A stretch of 64,000 bases of DNA from Aselliscus stoliczkanus (lineage: Eukaryota > Chordata > Mammalia > Chiroptera > Hipposideridae), in the NCBI GenBank assembly GCA_033961575.1, contig CM066731.1:137943001-138007000 (forward strand), read 5' to 3'. The position numbers were made by a program, and so were the translations under genes. The notes under the pieces are model-generated. The model saw only the letters and a list, made by a program, of their open reading frames with translations. It was not told the DNA's origin and searched no databases. Shown one piece after another: positions 31,858 to 44,550 of the stretch. The stretch's first letter is position 1, and each line of letters starts with the position of its first letter.

Positions 31858-33164
31858 AACGGAAGGACACTGAGTCCTAGATTATACTCAGAAGAAAAAC
31901 AACTAAGGAATTCCAATAGACCTGGGAAAGTGGTAAACCAGAATCCCAAAGCAAATGATCCCATTGAAACCAGAGTTTGGTGGCCAAGCTTTTGAGGAAG
32001 TCATGCTAGTCACAGCTGGAGGGAGAACTGGTGGACTGGTGAGGCATCAGGTCAGAGGTCATAATGACAACATTGGAAATTGCCCTTTGAATTTTCCATG
32101 AAGTTGCTATTGATAGCCTAGTTTAAGGTGGCAGCTTCTAAGGATGGGAGGGGTGCAGGGGAAAGGGAACAATGTTGATTAAAGAGAGCCAAAGCCTAAA
32201 CGTGGTTAAGAGGCAGATGTGTCTTACATAAAGTATGTGTTCAAGGAACACTATGTGAAGGAGAGAGATGGAGCGGCAGCCAGAGATGACAAAGGGTAAA
32301 CTTTGATTCCTTATGCTTGTTTGCTAGTAGATATGAGTCATTCTTTTACCCACAGGTAACATCTGCACATGTGCTTATTCTCTCTCATGTATGAACTTTC
32401 CACACTTTGTGTGCTGCCACACAAAGTCCATTTGAGTCTCCATACTGAAGTATCCACACCCCTGCATTACAGACTGACTACTCACCTAGTTTGAGCATAA
32501 TTTAAATTCCACATAGGTAGGGTGGATCCAGGATTTGTGAGGGCTAAAGTTTATGTTATTTGGTTGATCCTTTTTAGGAAAAAGAATATAAATTACAAAT
32601 ACAAATTTAGGTACAAAATGAGTATTTATTAAAGAAAAAAAAAAAGGGATTCATGACCAATTACTGGAGCCTTGGAAGTCCAAATCCCATTTCTTATGAC
32701 CCATCTTGAGGCAATGCACCAGAAACGCTTACATGGAAATGCAATGGGACTTCCCTCCCTACTTACAATGTTCTACGCCCCCAGCAACTCCCATTGCTCA
32801 CAGAGACCCAAGCAAGTAAAAGTCCCCCGAGTTTAACCTTTGATTACATCACAGTAAAACTGCCTTCTGTCCTGATGCTTCTCCTCTATTCCAAGGTGGG
32901 AAGCCCTAATACCTGACTAAGAAAATGAAGAACTTTTGCACATCCCTCTTTCTATAAAATTACTGTGTCTTTTCCTTGAAGGAAGAGGGGACTAAACACT
33001 GACCCTCAGGAAAACCCCTGCAGAGAGCATGACCCTGGCAGCTAGGAGCTCAGTGTGGTTAGCAGAGGTTGGGGCCCTGAGCTCTCCCAAGATACATTGC
33101 CACATTGCTAACAGTGCAAATACTGCGTAAGCACCAGCTGTAGCTTAGGGAGGAATTTACTGTC
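31858..33164. other. Unassigned non-coding DNA
   Basis: No gene or nameable repeat; an A run at 32632-32645 could be a retroelement tail without an identifiable body. Confidence 0.4.
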
Positions 33165-33596
33165 TTTGGTTTCTTCCATTAGCCCCTCCAGACTCACTCT
33201 CTTCTTGGCTCCTTTCTGTTCTGTGCCCCAGGAGGCTGGCCCATATAGATGTCAGCTGGCTCCCAGTCAGACCTGGCACTGAGAGGCACTGGCAGAACAG
33301 TGAAGTTGGGTTATTTCTCCCCCTGGCTCTCGTGTTGTACGTTGGTGGCCAGCTCTCCTTTCAGGCAGTCCTCTCCCTCTCCAGGGTCTGGAAACAGCTC
33401 TAACCTTCCATCTTCAGGCCTGGGGTGGTCACGGCTCCCCCTAACACAAGTCCTGGGGGACTGCATCATCCCTTTCTGGCTTCTGTAAACACTGTCCATA
33501 CCTTTGTAAACAGTTCCTTTATTAAACTCTTTTCAAATTACTCAGTTTGACTGCTTTTCTGTTTTCTGCTTGGATCCTGACTGATATCATGTTATA
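33165..33596 (+). repeat. Ancient retroelement 3' end, family not named
   Basis: 'cctggggtggtcacggctcc', 'gtaaacactgtccatacctt', 'tgtaaacagttcctttatta' (ATTAAA) and 'cttggatcctgactgatatc' form an ending I recognise from a common mammalian dispersed repeat. The 79-codon ORF in it is not a gene. Confidence 0.45.
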
Positions 33597-33686
33597 ATTA
33601 ACAAGAGGAGAAAAGACCTTCAGAAACTTTGTTTGGGGACCCAGAATTAATAATAAGTAAGGAGAAGTAAAAAGTAGTAGCTGACA

Positions 33687-33795
33687 GGGCCGGCCAAGTG
33701 GCGCGTTGGTTAAGCGCTGGCTTGGGAAGCCAGCGGTCCGGGTTCGGGTCCCACATATAAGGGCCAGTGACACTGCCCTCAAAAAAAAAAAAAAC
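33687..33795 (+). mobile_element. Short SINE (no T+ tail)
   Basis: Clean complete short form: 'gggccggccaagtggcgcgt', B box 'ggttcgggtccc' at 33741-33752, ends 'cactgccctc' followed at once by 15 A. Perfect 14-bp target duplication (agtagtagctgaca) at 33673-33686 and 33796-33809. Confidence 0.96.
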
Positions 33796-33809
33796 AGTAG
33801 TAGCTGACA

Positions 33810-36784
33810 CTAAATGCACTGGCCAGTGCATTGTGGCCTGTGGATGGACTGTGGCAAAAGGGATGGTTATATTAAGCATGACTGGCTTCCTTTACTCCTG
33901 GCAGGTGAGGGTGCCAGGAAAGCAGCCCCCAGATAAAAAAATCAGAGTGCAGCATCATAGCGGTGAGGACCTGAGTGTACTGTCTATAATCTATAAATCC
34001 CATGTTCCTCCAGGCAGAAAGGATCTTAAAAGTTAAAAGAAACCACTTCATTAGTTAGTTGAGCTATTGAATATTCTCTGCTTGAATATACTTGCAAAGA
34101 TGGGAAAACAATACAATCGCCCATCCTGTTACAGGGACATGTCTAATTGTTAGAACATTATATTAAGCAAAATCTGCCTCCCTCTAACTTTCCTTGGGTC
34201 TATCACTTTCTTTAAACAATACAGAGCCAAGTGTGATCCTTCTTCCTTATGGAAGACCTACAGATATCTGAGGAGAGCTGCCATTTCTCACCACCCTGGT
34301 GTCTTGAGTGACCCCTAGTTCATCAATGCTTCTATAAAAGTACAGTATCCAAAATGGACATATTACTCGTATCCAAAATGGACATAAAGGTAGAGTTTTT
34401 TTGATTTAGCCATATAATACTCAACTAAATTTTTCTCATCATTCTTCCCCTACACCCAAAAAAGTATTTCTCTTACTTCTGGGACACATTTAAAATTAAT
34501 CCTTTCTCTTCACACCCATAACTGCTACCTCCTTTAACTATTCTAAAATTATCTTCTCTCACATCATTCCCTATTTCAAATGCCCCTTTTATAGCTAGCG
34601 TGGTTTTTTTCCATCAGATTCAAGTTTCTTGATTTTTACTGTTACCACCTGACCCCAATCATTATTTTTACTGCTTCCTGGTTTTCTTGTTTGCCTTTCT
34701 CCTCCACAACTTTGTTCCTTGTCATCTGTACTGAATATACTGCTGATTTCACACTGAACTTTATTTGAAATGTTCATCCCATTTTCATTCTTTCCTCTTT
34801 TAGAAGTCTCTTTTATATAACCATCTCAAGTTTAAAACCTGGAGAAAATACAGACACATACACATGAAATCTGAATGACCTTTCTCATTCAAAATTCCCA
34901 AGCAATCTATTTTAGTGCCTTCATCTCATTCTCTGAATTAAATGCTAGTGTCAAGAATAAACTGTTAGAACCAAAATCATATCTTACAATGTTTCATGAA
35001 AACGCTATGCCCTTTTTAATTATGTCAAACCTATAGAACTTGTAGTAACATGGAAATAACACTTAAATAATACTGACTGACAATCATTTTACTGAGAGCT
35101 GCATCATATCAATAATTCAAATTATGTATAAAATTCTTATTAGAATATTTGTCACACAGGACTCACATTTAGCTTTATTTCTCATTGGGAAGGAAGCCTA
35201 TATAGTTCAGGTCCCTGAGCTTTGATAAAAATCTACTCCATGCCCCTGTGTAAAAGGTGAGATTAAGTTAAATATGTAGTACTGAGCATTTGCTATTTAT
35301 ATCTACACATACCTCTGGACACAAGCCAAATTGCTTTTAAAAAAAAACAGCTGAATGTAGACATAAATGTATATATACAACATAACAATATTGGTCCACC
35401 AGAATTCCTTTGGGTTTTTTTACACCACATTTTTATTGAAGGAGTTCAAAGTCCTCCATAAATATTATCTTTAGAGCCCTCGTAAGATTCTCTTGAAGCA
35501 GGTAGAAACCAGAAGGGATTATTTGTTTCATTTTTGAAGAACAGTACTTTAAGTGGAGACAGCATGGCCTTATCCCTGGGGCCATTCCTCTTGACAGGTT
35601 GATGACTTGCCTTAGGTCAAGGTCACACGTTAAAGTACTGTTGTGCCAAGAAAAGAAGTCCAGTTTAATGATCCACCCACAAGATCTGGCTGACTTCCAC
35701 AAGTACAAAGTCAGCGCTAAGACACTGCAGAGTAGGACACTGACTAAGGTACTGTCTACATAAACTAAGTTTTCTATTAAAACGTTTCTGAAAGACAAAT
35801 CAAGGCATACAAGTAATATATGAATGCTATCACATAGTCATGGCCCCTCAGGCCTAATCCTTCTTTAGTGTCATAACAGAAGGCTAGCTTGGCCAGCAAA
35901 CCCTAATGGATTTACTCCCTTGTCCCAACCCACCTCTCAGTTCCTGCCCCAAACTCTGACCTCATTCTCGATGCTTCTAAGTTAGTCTGCTGCAGCCCTT
36001 CTCCTAGAATTAAAAAAAAAAAGCCAGTAAATTTGCATATTAATAATCCTCTTTAATTCCAAAAAGCAGTGGGGTTTGAAAATAATCATGCTAGACAGTG
36101 GCTTTATTGAGAAGCAGTCTTCCTCACCTACTCTAATACCACCATGGAAAGGCTAGACCACTTCTCTGGCATCTACTGCCAGGGTCTTCTCTTTTCTCTT
36201 TCTCAAGGTCACAGATACCCAAGAAGGGGTCCTTTTCTTTTCTGAGTTACCTGATTGATGCTTCTTCCATTGCTTATTTCTAGCAGTATTTTAATGCTTT
36301 GGCGCTGGGTCTTCCTCTTCTTTTCTGCCCTGTTTCCCCACAGATTTCCTGGAAATAATCCTGTATTGCTTAAATCTCCTACTCTTTCTGCTTTAGATTT
36401 CTGTATGTGTACCCCCATCTTACCATCCCATTAACTTTGGACTATCAATGTTTACCTGAAATGAGTCTGAATTTGCTTTCCTCTTAATACAACTTGTTCT
36501 CTGAATGCTAACCTGCTTCATGGACACTGTGGCCAGCATTCCCATTTGCCTCAAGTTCCTGTTAGTTTCTTACTAATCCTCTCTTTCTTGTGACTTACTT
36601 TCTCCCTCCTTGCTCCCCAAATGCCCTGCAGCCAATGCCATAAAGGGTATTCTATTGACTGATGGTGGCCAGAATGGACACTGCCTTCCTTTCCATGTAA
36701 TTTCTTTCCTTTTAGACAGTCACCTAGCCCGTGCACAGTGGGCTGTTTATGCACTGCAAGTTGTTCTTCCCTAACCAATGTATA
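33810..36784. other. Unassigned DNA, 3 kb
   Basis: No repeat or exon that I can name. An 18-bp direct repeat (gtatccaaaatggacata) lies at 34345-34362 and 34369-34386. ORFs up to 121 codons (35433-35798 minus) show no recognisable domain. This is the second-longest stretch without an identified element. Confidence 0.4.
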
Positions 36785-36786
36785 TA

Positions 36787-37440
36787 TTGGGTCTTCGGAA
36801 AAGTCATGACATATTTTGTCTATGTTTTTCAAAGGTCATTTATTTATATAAAGAACAAAGATCAATCAATGATATATTGCCCGTTTTGTTCAATAACCTT
36901 TTGCCATCTTTCAGTGAGCTTCATAATTCCTTGTTCATAGAAGGACCTGTCTTTATTTGCAAAAAACTGAACAAGGTGCTGATTTACAGCCCCATCTGAA
37001 TTGAATATTATACCACACAAGGAGTTTTGAATTCAACGAAACAAGTTGAAGTCGGAAGACACAAAGTCAGGTGAGTATGGTGAGTGTGGCAACACATACC
37101 ATCCAAGCTCCAATAATTTTTGACAGGTGATCAAACTTGTGTGTGGTCTTGCGTTGTTGCGATGGAACACAACTCCTTTACGATTAACAAGCTCTGGACG
37201 TTTCTGGATAATGAATTCGTTCAAACTATCCAATTGCTGACAGTACACATCCGAATTGATTGTTTGGTTCTTTGGTAGGAGCTTAAAAAACATGACAGCT
37301 TTAAAATCCCACCACACTGAGAGCATAACCTTCCTCTGATGAATGTCGGCTTTCAATGTCGTTCGAGGCGAATCATCATGTTGGGACCAAGACTGTTTGC
37401 ACACCGCATTGTTGTAAACAATCCACATATTTCCTACTTA
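36787..37440 (-). mobile_element. Truncated mariner DNA transposon
   Basis: The terminal inverted repeat at 36787-36810 (next to TA at 36785-36786) matches the MITE at 28471. The transposase reads inward on the minus strand and the copy stops at about 37440, where L1 sequence begins, so the 5' half of the transposon is missing. The whole-length family would be about 1.3 kb. Confidence 0.88.
36862..37434 (-). pseudogene. Mariner transposase, C-terminal part, inactive
   Basis: Mariner transposases cut and paste DNA with a D,D34D catalytic triad. Visible motifs in order are WIVYNN (37415 region), VWWDFKAV, KNQTINSDVY, NNARPH, HSPYSPDF and SDFNLF. The aspartate normally before NARPH is Asn here, and the first catalytic aspartate, normally just before the KW at the start, is not recognisable (GNMW). 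The third (SSDF) is kept, 34 residues after the Asn. An in-frame TGA follows FNLFR; the reading frame then stays open to a C-terminal tail (FFANKDRSFYEQGIM) and a stop at 36862-36864. The missing catalytic residues mean it is dead. Confidence 0.9.
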
Positions 37441-37454
37441 AGAATTGCTTCTTT

Positions 37455-37735
37455 ACTGGGAAAAAATATTTGCAAAATAAATATCTGAGAAAGGATTTTT
37501 ATTCAGGATATACAAAGAATTCATAGCTTAATAAGGCCAACAACCCAATTAAAAATGGACAGAAGAAATGAACAGATTTCACCAAAAAAGAGATATTCAA
37601 ATGGAAGATAAATACAGAAATAAGATGCTCAACACCATTCGTCAATAGGGAAATACAAATTAAAACCAAAACAAGACACCGGTACACACATATATCAGAA
37701 AGCCAAGGTTAAAACGCAAATAATACCAAGTCTTT
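37455..37735 (+). mobile_element. L1 ORF2 fragment
   Basis: 'gggaaaaaatatttgcaaaa', 'tttattcaggatatacaaag', 'acaacccaattaaaaatgga' and 'agatgctcaacaccattcgt' follow the late part of L1 ORF2. It begins exactly where the mariner stops. No 3'UTR or tail follows, so both ends are truncated. Confidence 0.8.
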
Positions 37736-38104
37736 TCTGGAAGTGTTCAGGTTTGTATTACATGCATCCTGCTAAAAATCAATACATAACCATGGGTGGT
37801 TTACTGACACAAAATGGTGAAAATAATGTTTAATTAGAATAATGTTTAATTAAAGTTGCTCACTTCTAATAGAACTTTTGTTATCCCTTTATTTTTTCAG
37901 ATAACAATGTTTCAGTTAATAGATCAAACTTAGCATTACATTTTACCAGTTAAACCTTAAGCTCTTTTCATTAAAGACAAATTTGCACAATATTATCCTG
38001 TTGTGGTTACAGGTTTTGCCAGTCCAGGAACAGGGAGCACACTGTATGCTGTGGCATAGGTAGCTCTAGTGAACAAGGCTGATAGTCAGATATTGTGCCT
38101 CATG
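37736..38104. other. Unassigned DNA
   Basis: Contains a 15-bp direct repeat (aataatgtttaatta) at 37822-37836 and 37838-37852. Nothing else recognised. Confidence 0.4.
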
Positions 38105-38325
38105 GCCTCGGGTGCCTTGCTGCCTGGATTCACATCCTGCTCTCTAGTTTTGGTTTTGTAATCTTTGTAACTTGGTTACCCTCTCCAACTCAGTTTCCTC
38201 AATTTTCTTAAAACAGAGATAATAACTGTCTGTCACATGTACTAAAGATTAATCGAGTTAACATAGCTCTTGGAACAGTGGCTGCAGCAGAGTAAACACC
38301 ATGTGAGTTATTGTTAAGGGTATAA
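38105..38325 (+). repeat. MIR SINE
   Basis: Forward MIR: 'ctggattcacatcctgctct', 'aacttggttaccctctccaa', 'ctcagtttcctcaattttct', 'ttaatcgagttaacatagct'. Good order, moderate divergence. Confidence 0.75.
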
Positions 38326-38950
38326 AGGTAAACAGTAAGAACTTGAATTCCTTCTTTTGGAATTTGAGAAATGACTCAGATGAAACTAAATCTCATTTTA
38401 AGGTATGCAAGTGGCTCTTGGTAAGGCTTATGCCTTTTCTGACATCTGAACAAAACCCTACAAGCTATGTCAGCCATTGGAAGTCTTATAGCTGGTATTT
38501 CTCTCTACTTCCCTTTAACTCTTTCTATGACATCTCTGTTCAAAGTGCTCTGCTCCGGATCAAATTTATGTACAGAAGGAGCAAAACTTCAGTGTCCTAC
38601 GTATAACAGACCTATGTGGCATATCACCCGCCTGATCTCCCATTATTCTTATTCAAAGGTAAAAAATGAAAATGTAGCTATTTCTTAATTAGTAGTGCCC
38701 ACGTAGTTTAAGTGGAGTTAGCAGGATCTTTTAATACCCTAAACTTGCACTCTATGTATTTGGCAAATAAAGAGACGCAATTTAATGGTGATACTAATTA
38801 ACTTCAAAAGGATTAAATAAAGAAAGAGGTTTAGTCCAACATTTGGAGAAAGGGATAACAGGTGGCAACTGAGGTGTCTACCTTAGCTTATTAGGCACAG
38901 GAGGAAAAGAGTCCGTGATTTCTTGGGGCAGCTAATTTCCAGAGACACTT
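38326..38950. other. Unassigned DNA
   Basis: Two overlapping ORFs of 73-87 codons have no recognised domain. No repeat named. Confidence 0.4.
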
Positions 38951-38954
38951 CATG

Positions 38955-39110
38955 TGTTTCTCAATTGCTTGGCATGCTTGTGTAAAATGTCGATTCCTAG
39001 GACTCATGCAAATAGGATTTCTGAGGGTGGGACCTAGCATCTCCATTTCTAATATGTTACTCCCAGGTGATTCTAATGCCTCCAGCTCTGCTGCTGCTGC
39101 CTCATTTCTC
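38955..39110 (+). repeat. MER5-type hAT MITE fragment
   Basis: 'gtaaaatgtcgattcctagg', 'gagggtgggacctagcatct', 'ctcccaggtgattctaatgc' follow MER5A order. Diverged. Confidence 0.6.
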
Positions 39111-39572
39111 AGAGTGAAAAATAAAACACAAGGTATTAGTCACAGAAATTCGGAAGGAGAGGAGGCTTTAGAGGTTATCTAGGATGACTCCTCTTCATAC
39201 ACAGGACAAGGAGGTCCACAGAAGCCACAGGACTGGCCCATAGTCACTCAGATTGCATAATGCATTTCTGATGGGTTCTGGAACCAAAGAATTGCTTACC
39301 ACAAAACCTGCTTAAAGCGCAAATTATTTGTTTTGCTATCACACAGCATTTCCCAAAATATTAAAGCAAGACAATAATGCTCTGTTTTAACAGAGTGACA
39401 TTCCCACACATTTATCTACGTAATTCAGACCTTCCATAACTAGTATATCTTAGAAGTTTTTAATTAGCTTTCTTTTCTTTTTTTAAATCAACATTATTTT
39501 ATACTCTCTCTTAGTTTCTGTAAATCAGGAGTTTGGAGAGGGCTCAGGTTGGTACTTCAGGATCACGGCCTG
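39111..39572. other. Unassigned DNA with faint MIR trace
   Basis: 39190-39265 ('ggacaaggaggtccacagaa', 'gactggcccatagtcactca') may be a reverse MIR core; too diverged to call. Confidence 0.35.
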
Positions 39573-39610
39573 TCTTTTTAAAAAATATCTTCATTGAAAT
39601 ATAATTCATA

Positions 39611-39703
39611 GGGCCGGCCGAGTGGCACGGTGGTTAAGCGCTGGCTTGGGAAGCCAGCGGCCCCAATTCAGTCCCACATATGAGGGCCAGTGACACTGCC
39701 CTC

Positions 39704-39734
<31 letters not shown>

Positions 39735-39735
39735 T
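39611..39735 (+). mobile_element. Short SINE with (TA)n tail
   Basis: 'gggccggccgagtggcacgg' to 'cactgccctc', then 15 A and a TA run (39719-39735). It lies inside the L1 3' end; the target duplication is blurred by the AT-rich site. The B box has lost bases ('attcagtccc'). Confidence 0.9.
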
Positions 39736-41164
39736 TTCACATATAAAATTCAACCATGTAAAGCGTACAATTCAGTGGTTTATAGCGGATCCACAAAGTT
39801 GTGCAATAGTCACAATATATTAATAAGTTTACATTTTCTACATCTTAAAAAGAAACCTCATATCCTTTAAGTCAGACCCCATTCCTCCCCAGCCCTCCAA
39901 ACACTACCACCCACAACTATGTCCTAGGAAATCAGTAATTTACTTCCTATTTCTATAGATTTGCCTATTCTAGGCATGTCATAAATGGAATCATACAATA
40001 TGTGGCCTTTTGAAACTGGCTTTTTTCACTTAGCATAATGTTGTCAAGGTTTATCTATGTTGCAGCATGTGTCAATATTTCATTTCTGCTGCTGAATAAC
40101 ATTCCATCATATGGATATACCACATTTTGTTTATTTACCCATTATTTGATGAATATTTGGGTTGTTTTTACCTTTTGGTTATTTTGAATAATACTGCAAT
40201 GAAGTACAAATACAATTTTTGTACTGCTATGAAGTACAAATATTTGTTTAAACACCTGTTTTCAATTCTCTTGTTTAACAACTGCCAAACCATTTCTAAA
40301 GGACTGAAATTCACATTCCCATCAGCAGTGTATGAGGGATCCAAGCGTTCTGCATCCTCACCAACACTTATTGTCCGCCTTTTTTATTATACCCATCTGT
40401 ATTTTGGCACTTACTCTTAGGTCTCTGGTCGATTTTGAGTTAATTTTTGTATATGGTATGATGTAGGGGTCCAACTTCTTTCTTTACTTGTGGATATCCA
40501 GTTGTCGAGCACCATTTGTTGACAAGACTATTCTTTCCTCCATGGAATTTTCTTGGCATGCTTGTCAAAAATGAACTGACTATTGCATATGGATTAGTTT
40601 CTGGACTCTCTATTCCAATGATCTATATGTCTATCTTTATGCCACACTTTCTTGATTACTGCAGCTGTGTAGCATGTCCTCTAACTTTGCTCTTCTTTCT
40701 CAAAATTGCTTTGGCTGTTCTGGGTCTCAGGAAACTCAATATGAACTTTAGAATCAGCCTGTACAAAATCTAGTTGGGATTTTGTGAGGGACTGCATTGA
40801 ACCTGTAAATAATTTGAAGAGTAGTGCCATTTTTACAATAATAAATTTTACAATCCACAAAAATGAGATGTCTACATTTATTCTGGTCTTTAATTGTTTT
40901 CAATGTTTTGAGGTTTTCAGTGTACAAACGTCTTGCACTTAATTGTGTTAAATTTATAAACATTTAGTTGTTATTGGTGTTTTTGTAAATGACGTTTTCT
41001 TAATTTCATTTTCAGATTCTTTATTGCTACTATATAGAAAAAATCAATTGACTGTTACATATTAATCTTGTATCCTGCAACTCTAGTAAACTTGTCTATT
41101 AATTCTGATAGTTTTTAATGGATTCCTTACCTGTAGTATATAAAACTATATATATTTGGTCTTT

Positions 41165-41945
41165 GCCTCTGGTTCCTGGCACAAAGCTAAAAAACTCTTA
41201 AAATTTCCTGAGTGATAGGAGTGTCTTTTGTGATTCATAAATATACCTGAGTTTATGATAACAAGGTGACTCATAGTGGACGTTCAGACAGTTTCAAGGA
41301 AGGAGCTGGCCATATACATAACTAGAGGAACTTTCCGCTCTCCCCAACAACCACTGAAGAGGGGAGGGGACCTAGAGATTGAGTTCAATCATATGGCCGA
41401 TGATTTAATCAATCATGCCTACATAATAAAGCCTTAATAAAAATATTTGAAGACTGAGGTTTGGAGAGCTTCTGGATTGGCGAACAAGTGCTGGGCCTGT
41501 TCAAGTGGTGCTCCTGGAAAAGGCATGAAGCTCTGCATCCCCACCCCCATACTTTGTCCTATGCACCTTTTCCATATGTCTGTTCCTGAGTTATATGCTT
41601 TACAATAAAAGTGTAATTGTAACTATAGCACTGTTCTAATTCCTGTTAGTTGTTCTGGCATTACTGAGCCTGAGTGGGTGGGTGGGGGGTGTCATAGTAA
41701 CCCAAATTTGTAGTCAGATGGGCAGAATTGTGGGTAGCTTAGAGAGGCCACTTGGGGCTGGTGTCTAAAGTGGGGGCAGTCCAAGAGCCAGCCGAGTGGC
41801 GCGGTGGTTAAGCGCTGGCTTGGGAAGCCAGTGGCCCTGGTTCGGTCCCATATATGAGGGCCAGTGACACTGCCCTCAAAAAAAATAAAAAATAAAATAA
41901 ATAAAAATAAAGTGGGGGCAGTCTTGTGGGAGTGAGCTGTTGACT
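41165..41945 (+). mobile_element. LTR-like element nested in L1
   Basis: 'agattgagttcaatcatatg', 'cgatgatttaatcaatcatg', 'cctacataataaagcctta', 'tgttcctgagttatatgctt', AATAAA near 41605, and 'gtgggggcagtcttgtggga' form an LTR that I recognise from mammalian genomes but cannot name. It has U3-R-U5-like order with a poly(A) signal. L1 sequence flanks it, and a SINE (41782-41908) entered its right end. Confidence 0.6.
41782..41908 (+). mobile_element. Short SINE (no T+ tail)
   Basis: 'gagccagccgagtggcgcgg' to 'cactgccctc', then an A tail with T interruptions that has grown into AAAAT-like units. Perfect 15-bp target duplication (aaagtgggggcagtc) at 41767-41781 and 41909-41923. Confidence 0.95.
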
Positions 41946-44550
41946 TTGTTAACTTGTAGGTCTGAACTAAAGCCTAGCTTTTCTGATATTAGAACAGCAA
42001 TTCCAGCTCTCTTATGGTTGCAGTTTGCATGGTGTATCTTTTTCTATCTTTCAACCTACTTATATACATAAATATAAAGAATGCTTCCTATAGACAGAAT
42101 ACAGTTCAATCTTGTTTCTTTATCCAGTCTAACAATCTCTGTCTTTTAATTGGATTGTTTAATCCATTCACATTTAATCTATTCACATTCACATCTATAT
42201 GCTTATAGTTTATGTTAGATATGTTTGGATTTAAATGTTCCATTTTGCTTTTTATTTTCTATATTTCTCGTGTCTTTATGTTCTTCTAGTCCTCTTTACT
42301 GTCTTCTTTTGTAGTAAGTAGATATTTTTATAATGCAATGTTTTAATTCCTTTAACAATCTTTAAAAATTATATTTTTGTATTATTTTCTTAATGGTTAT
42401 TCCAGGGCTTATCAAAAATATACTTCTTAACAAAATATACTTTAGATTTATACTAACCATATTCTAGTAAGTATGAAAATATGTACTATCATTACTCCTA
42501 TATAGCTTCATGCCCTTACCCCTTTTTTGTGCTATCAGTGCTATCGTTGTTATGTCTATATATGTTATAAACTCAATAATACATTATCACAATTATTAAT
42601 TTATATAATCTTATGTCTTTTAAAGAAGCTGAGAGAATAAATGAGAGCAAGTATACATTTTAACATTTATAGAGTTTATTGTAGTATATAAACCTTATTT
42701 GATCCTATGGATTCAAATGACTATTTGAACTGGTAATGATTTTTCAGTTATTGTACTTTTCAACTCCAGAATTTCCATTTGGTTCTTTTCTATAACTTTC
42801 ATCTTTTATATTATCTACTTGATGAGACATTGTCATCAGAGCTTCCTTTAATAATCTATGCATGGTTTCCTTAGTTCTTGAGCGTGTTTATAACAGCTGC
42901 TTTGAACTCTTTGCTAAATCCAAAATCTGGGCCCCTTCAGAGTCAGTTTCTAGTCTCAGCTTTTGTTCCTGTGTATTGATCACACAGTCCTATTTCTTTG
43001 CATGTCTCATCTTTTTTTGTGTTTTGGTTGAAATCTGGACATTTTAGATAATATATTATAACAACTCTGGATACTGATCTCCCCTTGGCCCTAGGGATTG
43101 ATGCTGTTTTAGTTTTTTGCTTGGTCATTAGTTTATTTGTTCAATGACTTGATTTAACTAACTGTGATTTAACTAACTCTATTTTCTCTGCAGTGTGCAA
43201 TCTCTGATATCCATATCAGATGTTTCTCCCTTGTTTCCATATTTTATCCTTGTTTTTTACCCTAAATATCTATTAGTCATTCCTGAGTCAGCACAAATCA
43301 CTTATTGTTTAAATGTTGTGCTTACACACTTTTAGCCAGTTAGATTTTCACCCCTTACTATTTATTGGATATGTGTGTGGCTTGGAGGCTATTATAGTCT
43401 AAGGAGTTTACATATTTTACCTAAATTTAGCCAGGGACTAGTACCTTAGAAGTTCCCTCTCATATCACTCTTGAGCAGGTATAACCTTCGACAGGCACAC
43501 AGTCTTCCAGATACCAGGGATATGATTTTCTTTGCAATTCCGGCTTCACAGGAATTGCCCCGAAGTCATAACAGCTCATTTTTCAGTGTTTAAACAGAGG
43601 TTGTATTTAGGTCCTTTGTACCAGTGATGCTTCTGCCCTTTGTTGGTGGATCTCAGTGTGGCTAGGGAATGCTTTTATTTCTGCTGCACATCCTGCTCTG
43701 ATTGTTCCGGAATGGGCACAGTTTAGCACATTTGCACAGCCTTCTTGATCTCAGAGATTGACTGTAATCCCCAAACAGCTCTTTTAGGCAGTCTCTTTTC
43801 CTGGTTCTCTCTGTTAAATATCTAGCTGCCTCGGCATTTTGCTTGTTGATACCAGTGCCATGGAGCTAATAGCAACCTCTCAATTGTTCTCCATCAAAAT
43901 CTTCATTGTTTTTGGACAACACCCTTAAACATGGAATTTCCACACACTGTTCCAAATAAAGTCAGCCCCCTCAGGCACAGACACGGAGCTCTTTGTACTT
44001 ACGGCCTGCCTCTCTCCCTGATCAGAATCTCGGAACCACTCACTGCACAGGAGCTGCTGGCAGGGACAGTATCCTGCTTATGCCACACCTCAGCAATATG
44101 CCTAGGTGCTGGGAGCGGGGGATGGTAACCCCTGGTCTTCTCAGCTTGCCCATCCCAGTGGTGAACTTTTGCTTTGTGAGTGAGCTCAGGCACAGATAAT
44201 CAAGGCCCCTTGCCAAGCCTAGGGTAAAGCATCTGCCCTATTACTAGGGGCTGGGTGAAGGAAGGAAGCCTCAGTCCTTTCAGCTGCACCTGTTCAAAAT
44301 AGAGCGTCCACAGCATAGGGCACTGGGTATGAGAAAAGCTGGTGGCTTGTTGCTGCTGGGGTGAAACTATAGATCTAGACTGAGAGCTGTGGGGAGAAAG
44401 AGCTGCCTTATTTTGTCCACACCATCCAGGAGAAGGTCACTCAGAGTCAAGTGTCCATAACATGGAGCTGGGGCAGAGGAGGGAGCAGGTCATGATTCAA
44501 AAGCCACAGACTCTCTCACTGTTCATACTGACATTTTAATAGGTTTTCTT

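Noticed and set aside
33687..33760. tRNA gene
   Set aside because: A- and B-box-like sequence is the SINE promoter; the acceptor stem and anticodon arm do not fold as a tRNA, and the copy has an A tail with target duplications.
35433..35798. 121-codon minus-strand ORF
   Set aside because: No domain, no motif, no context. A length like this is expected by chance in 64 kb.
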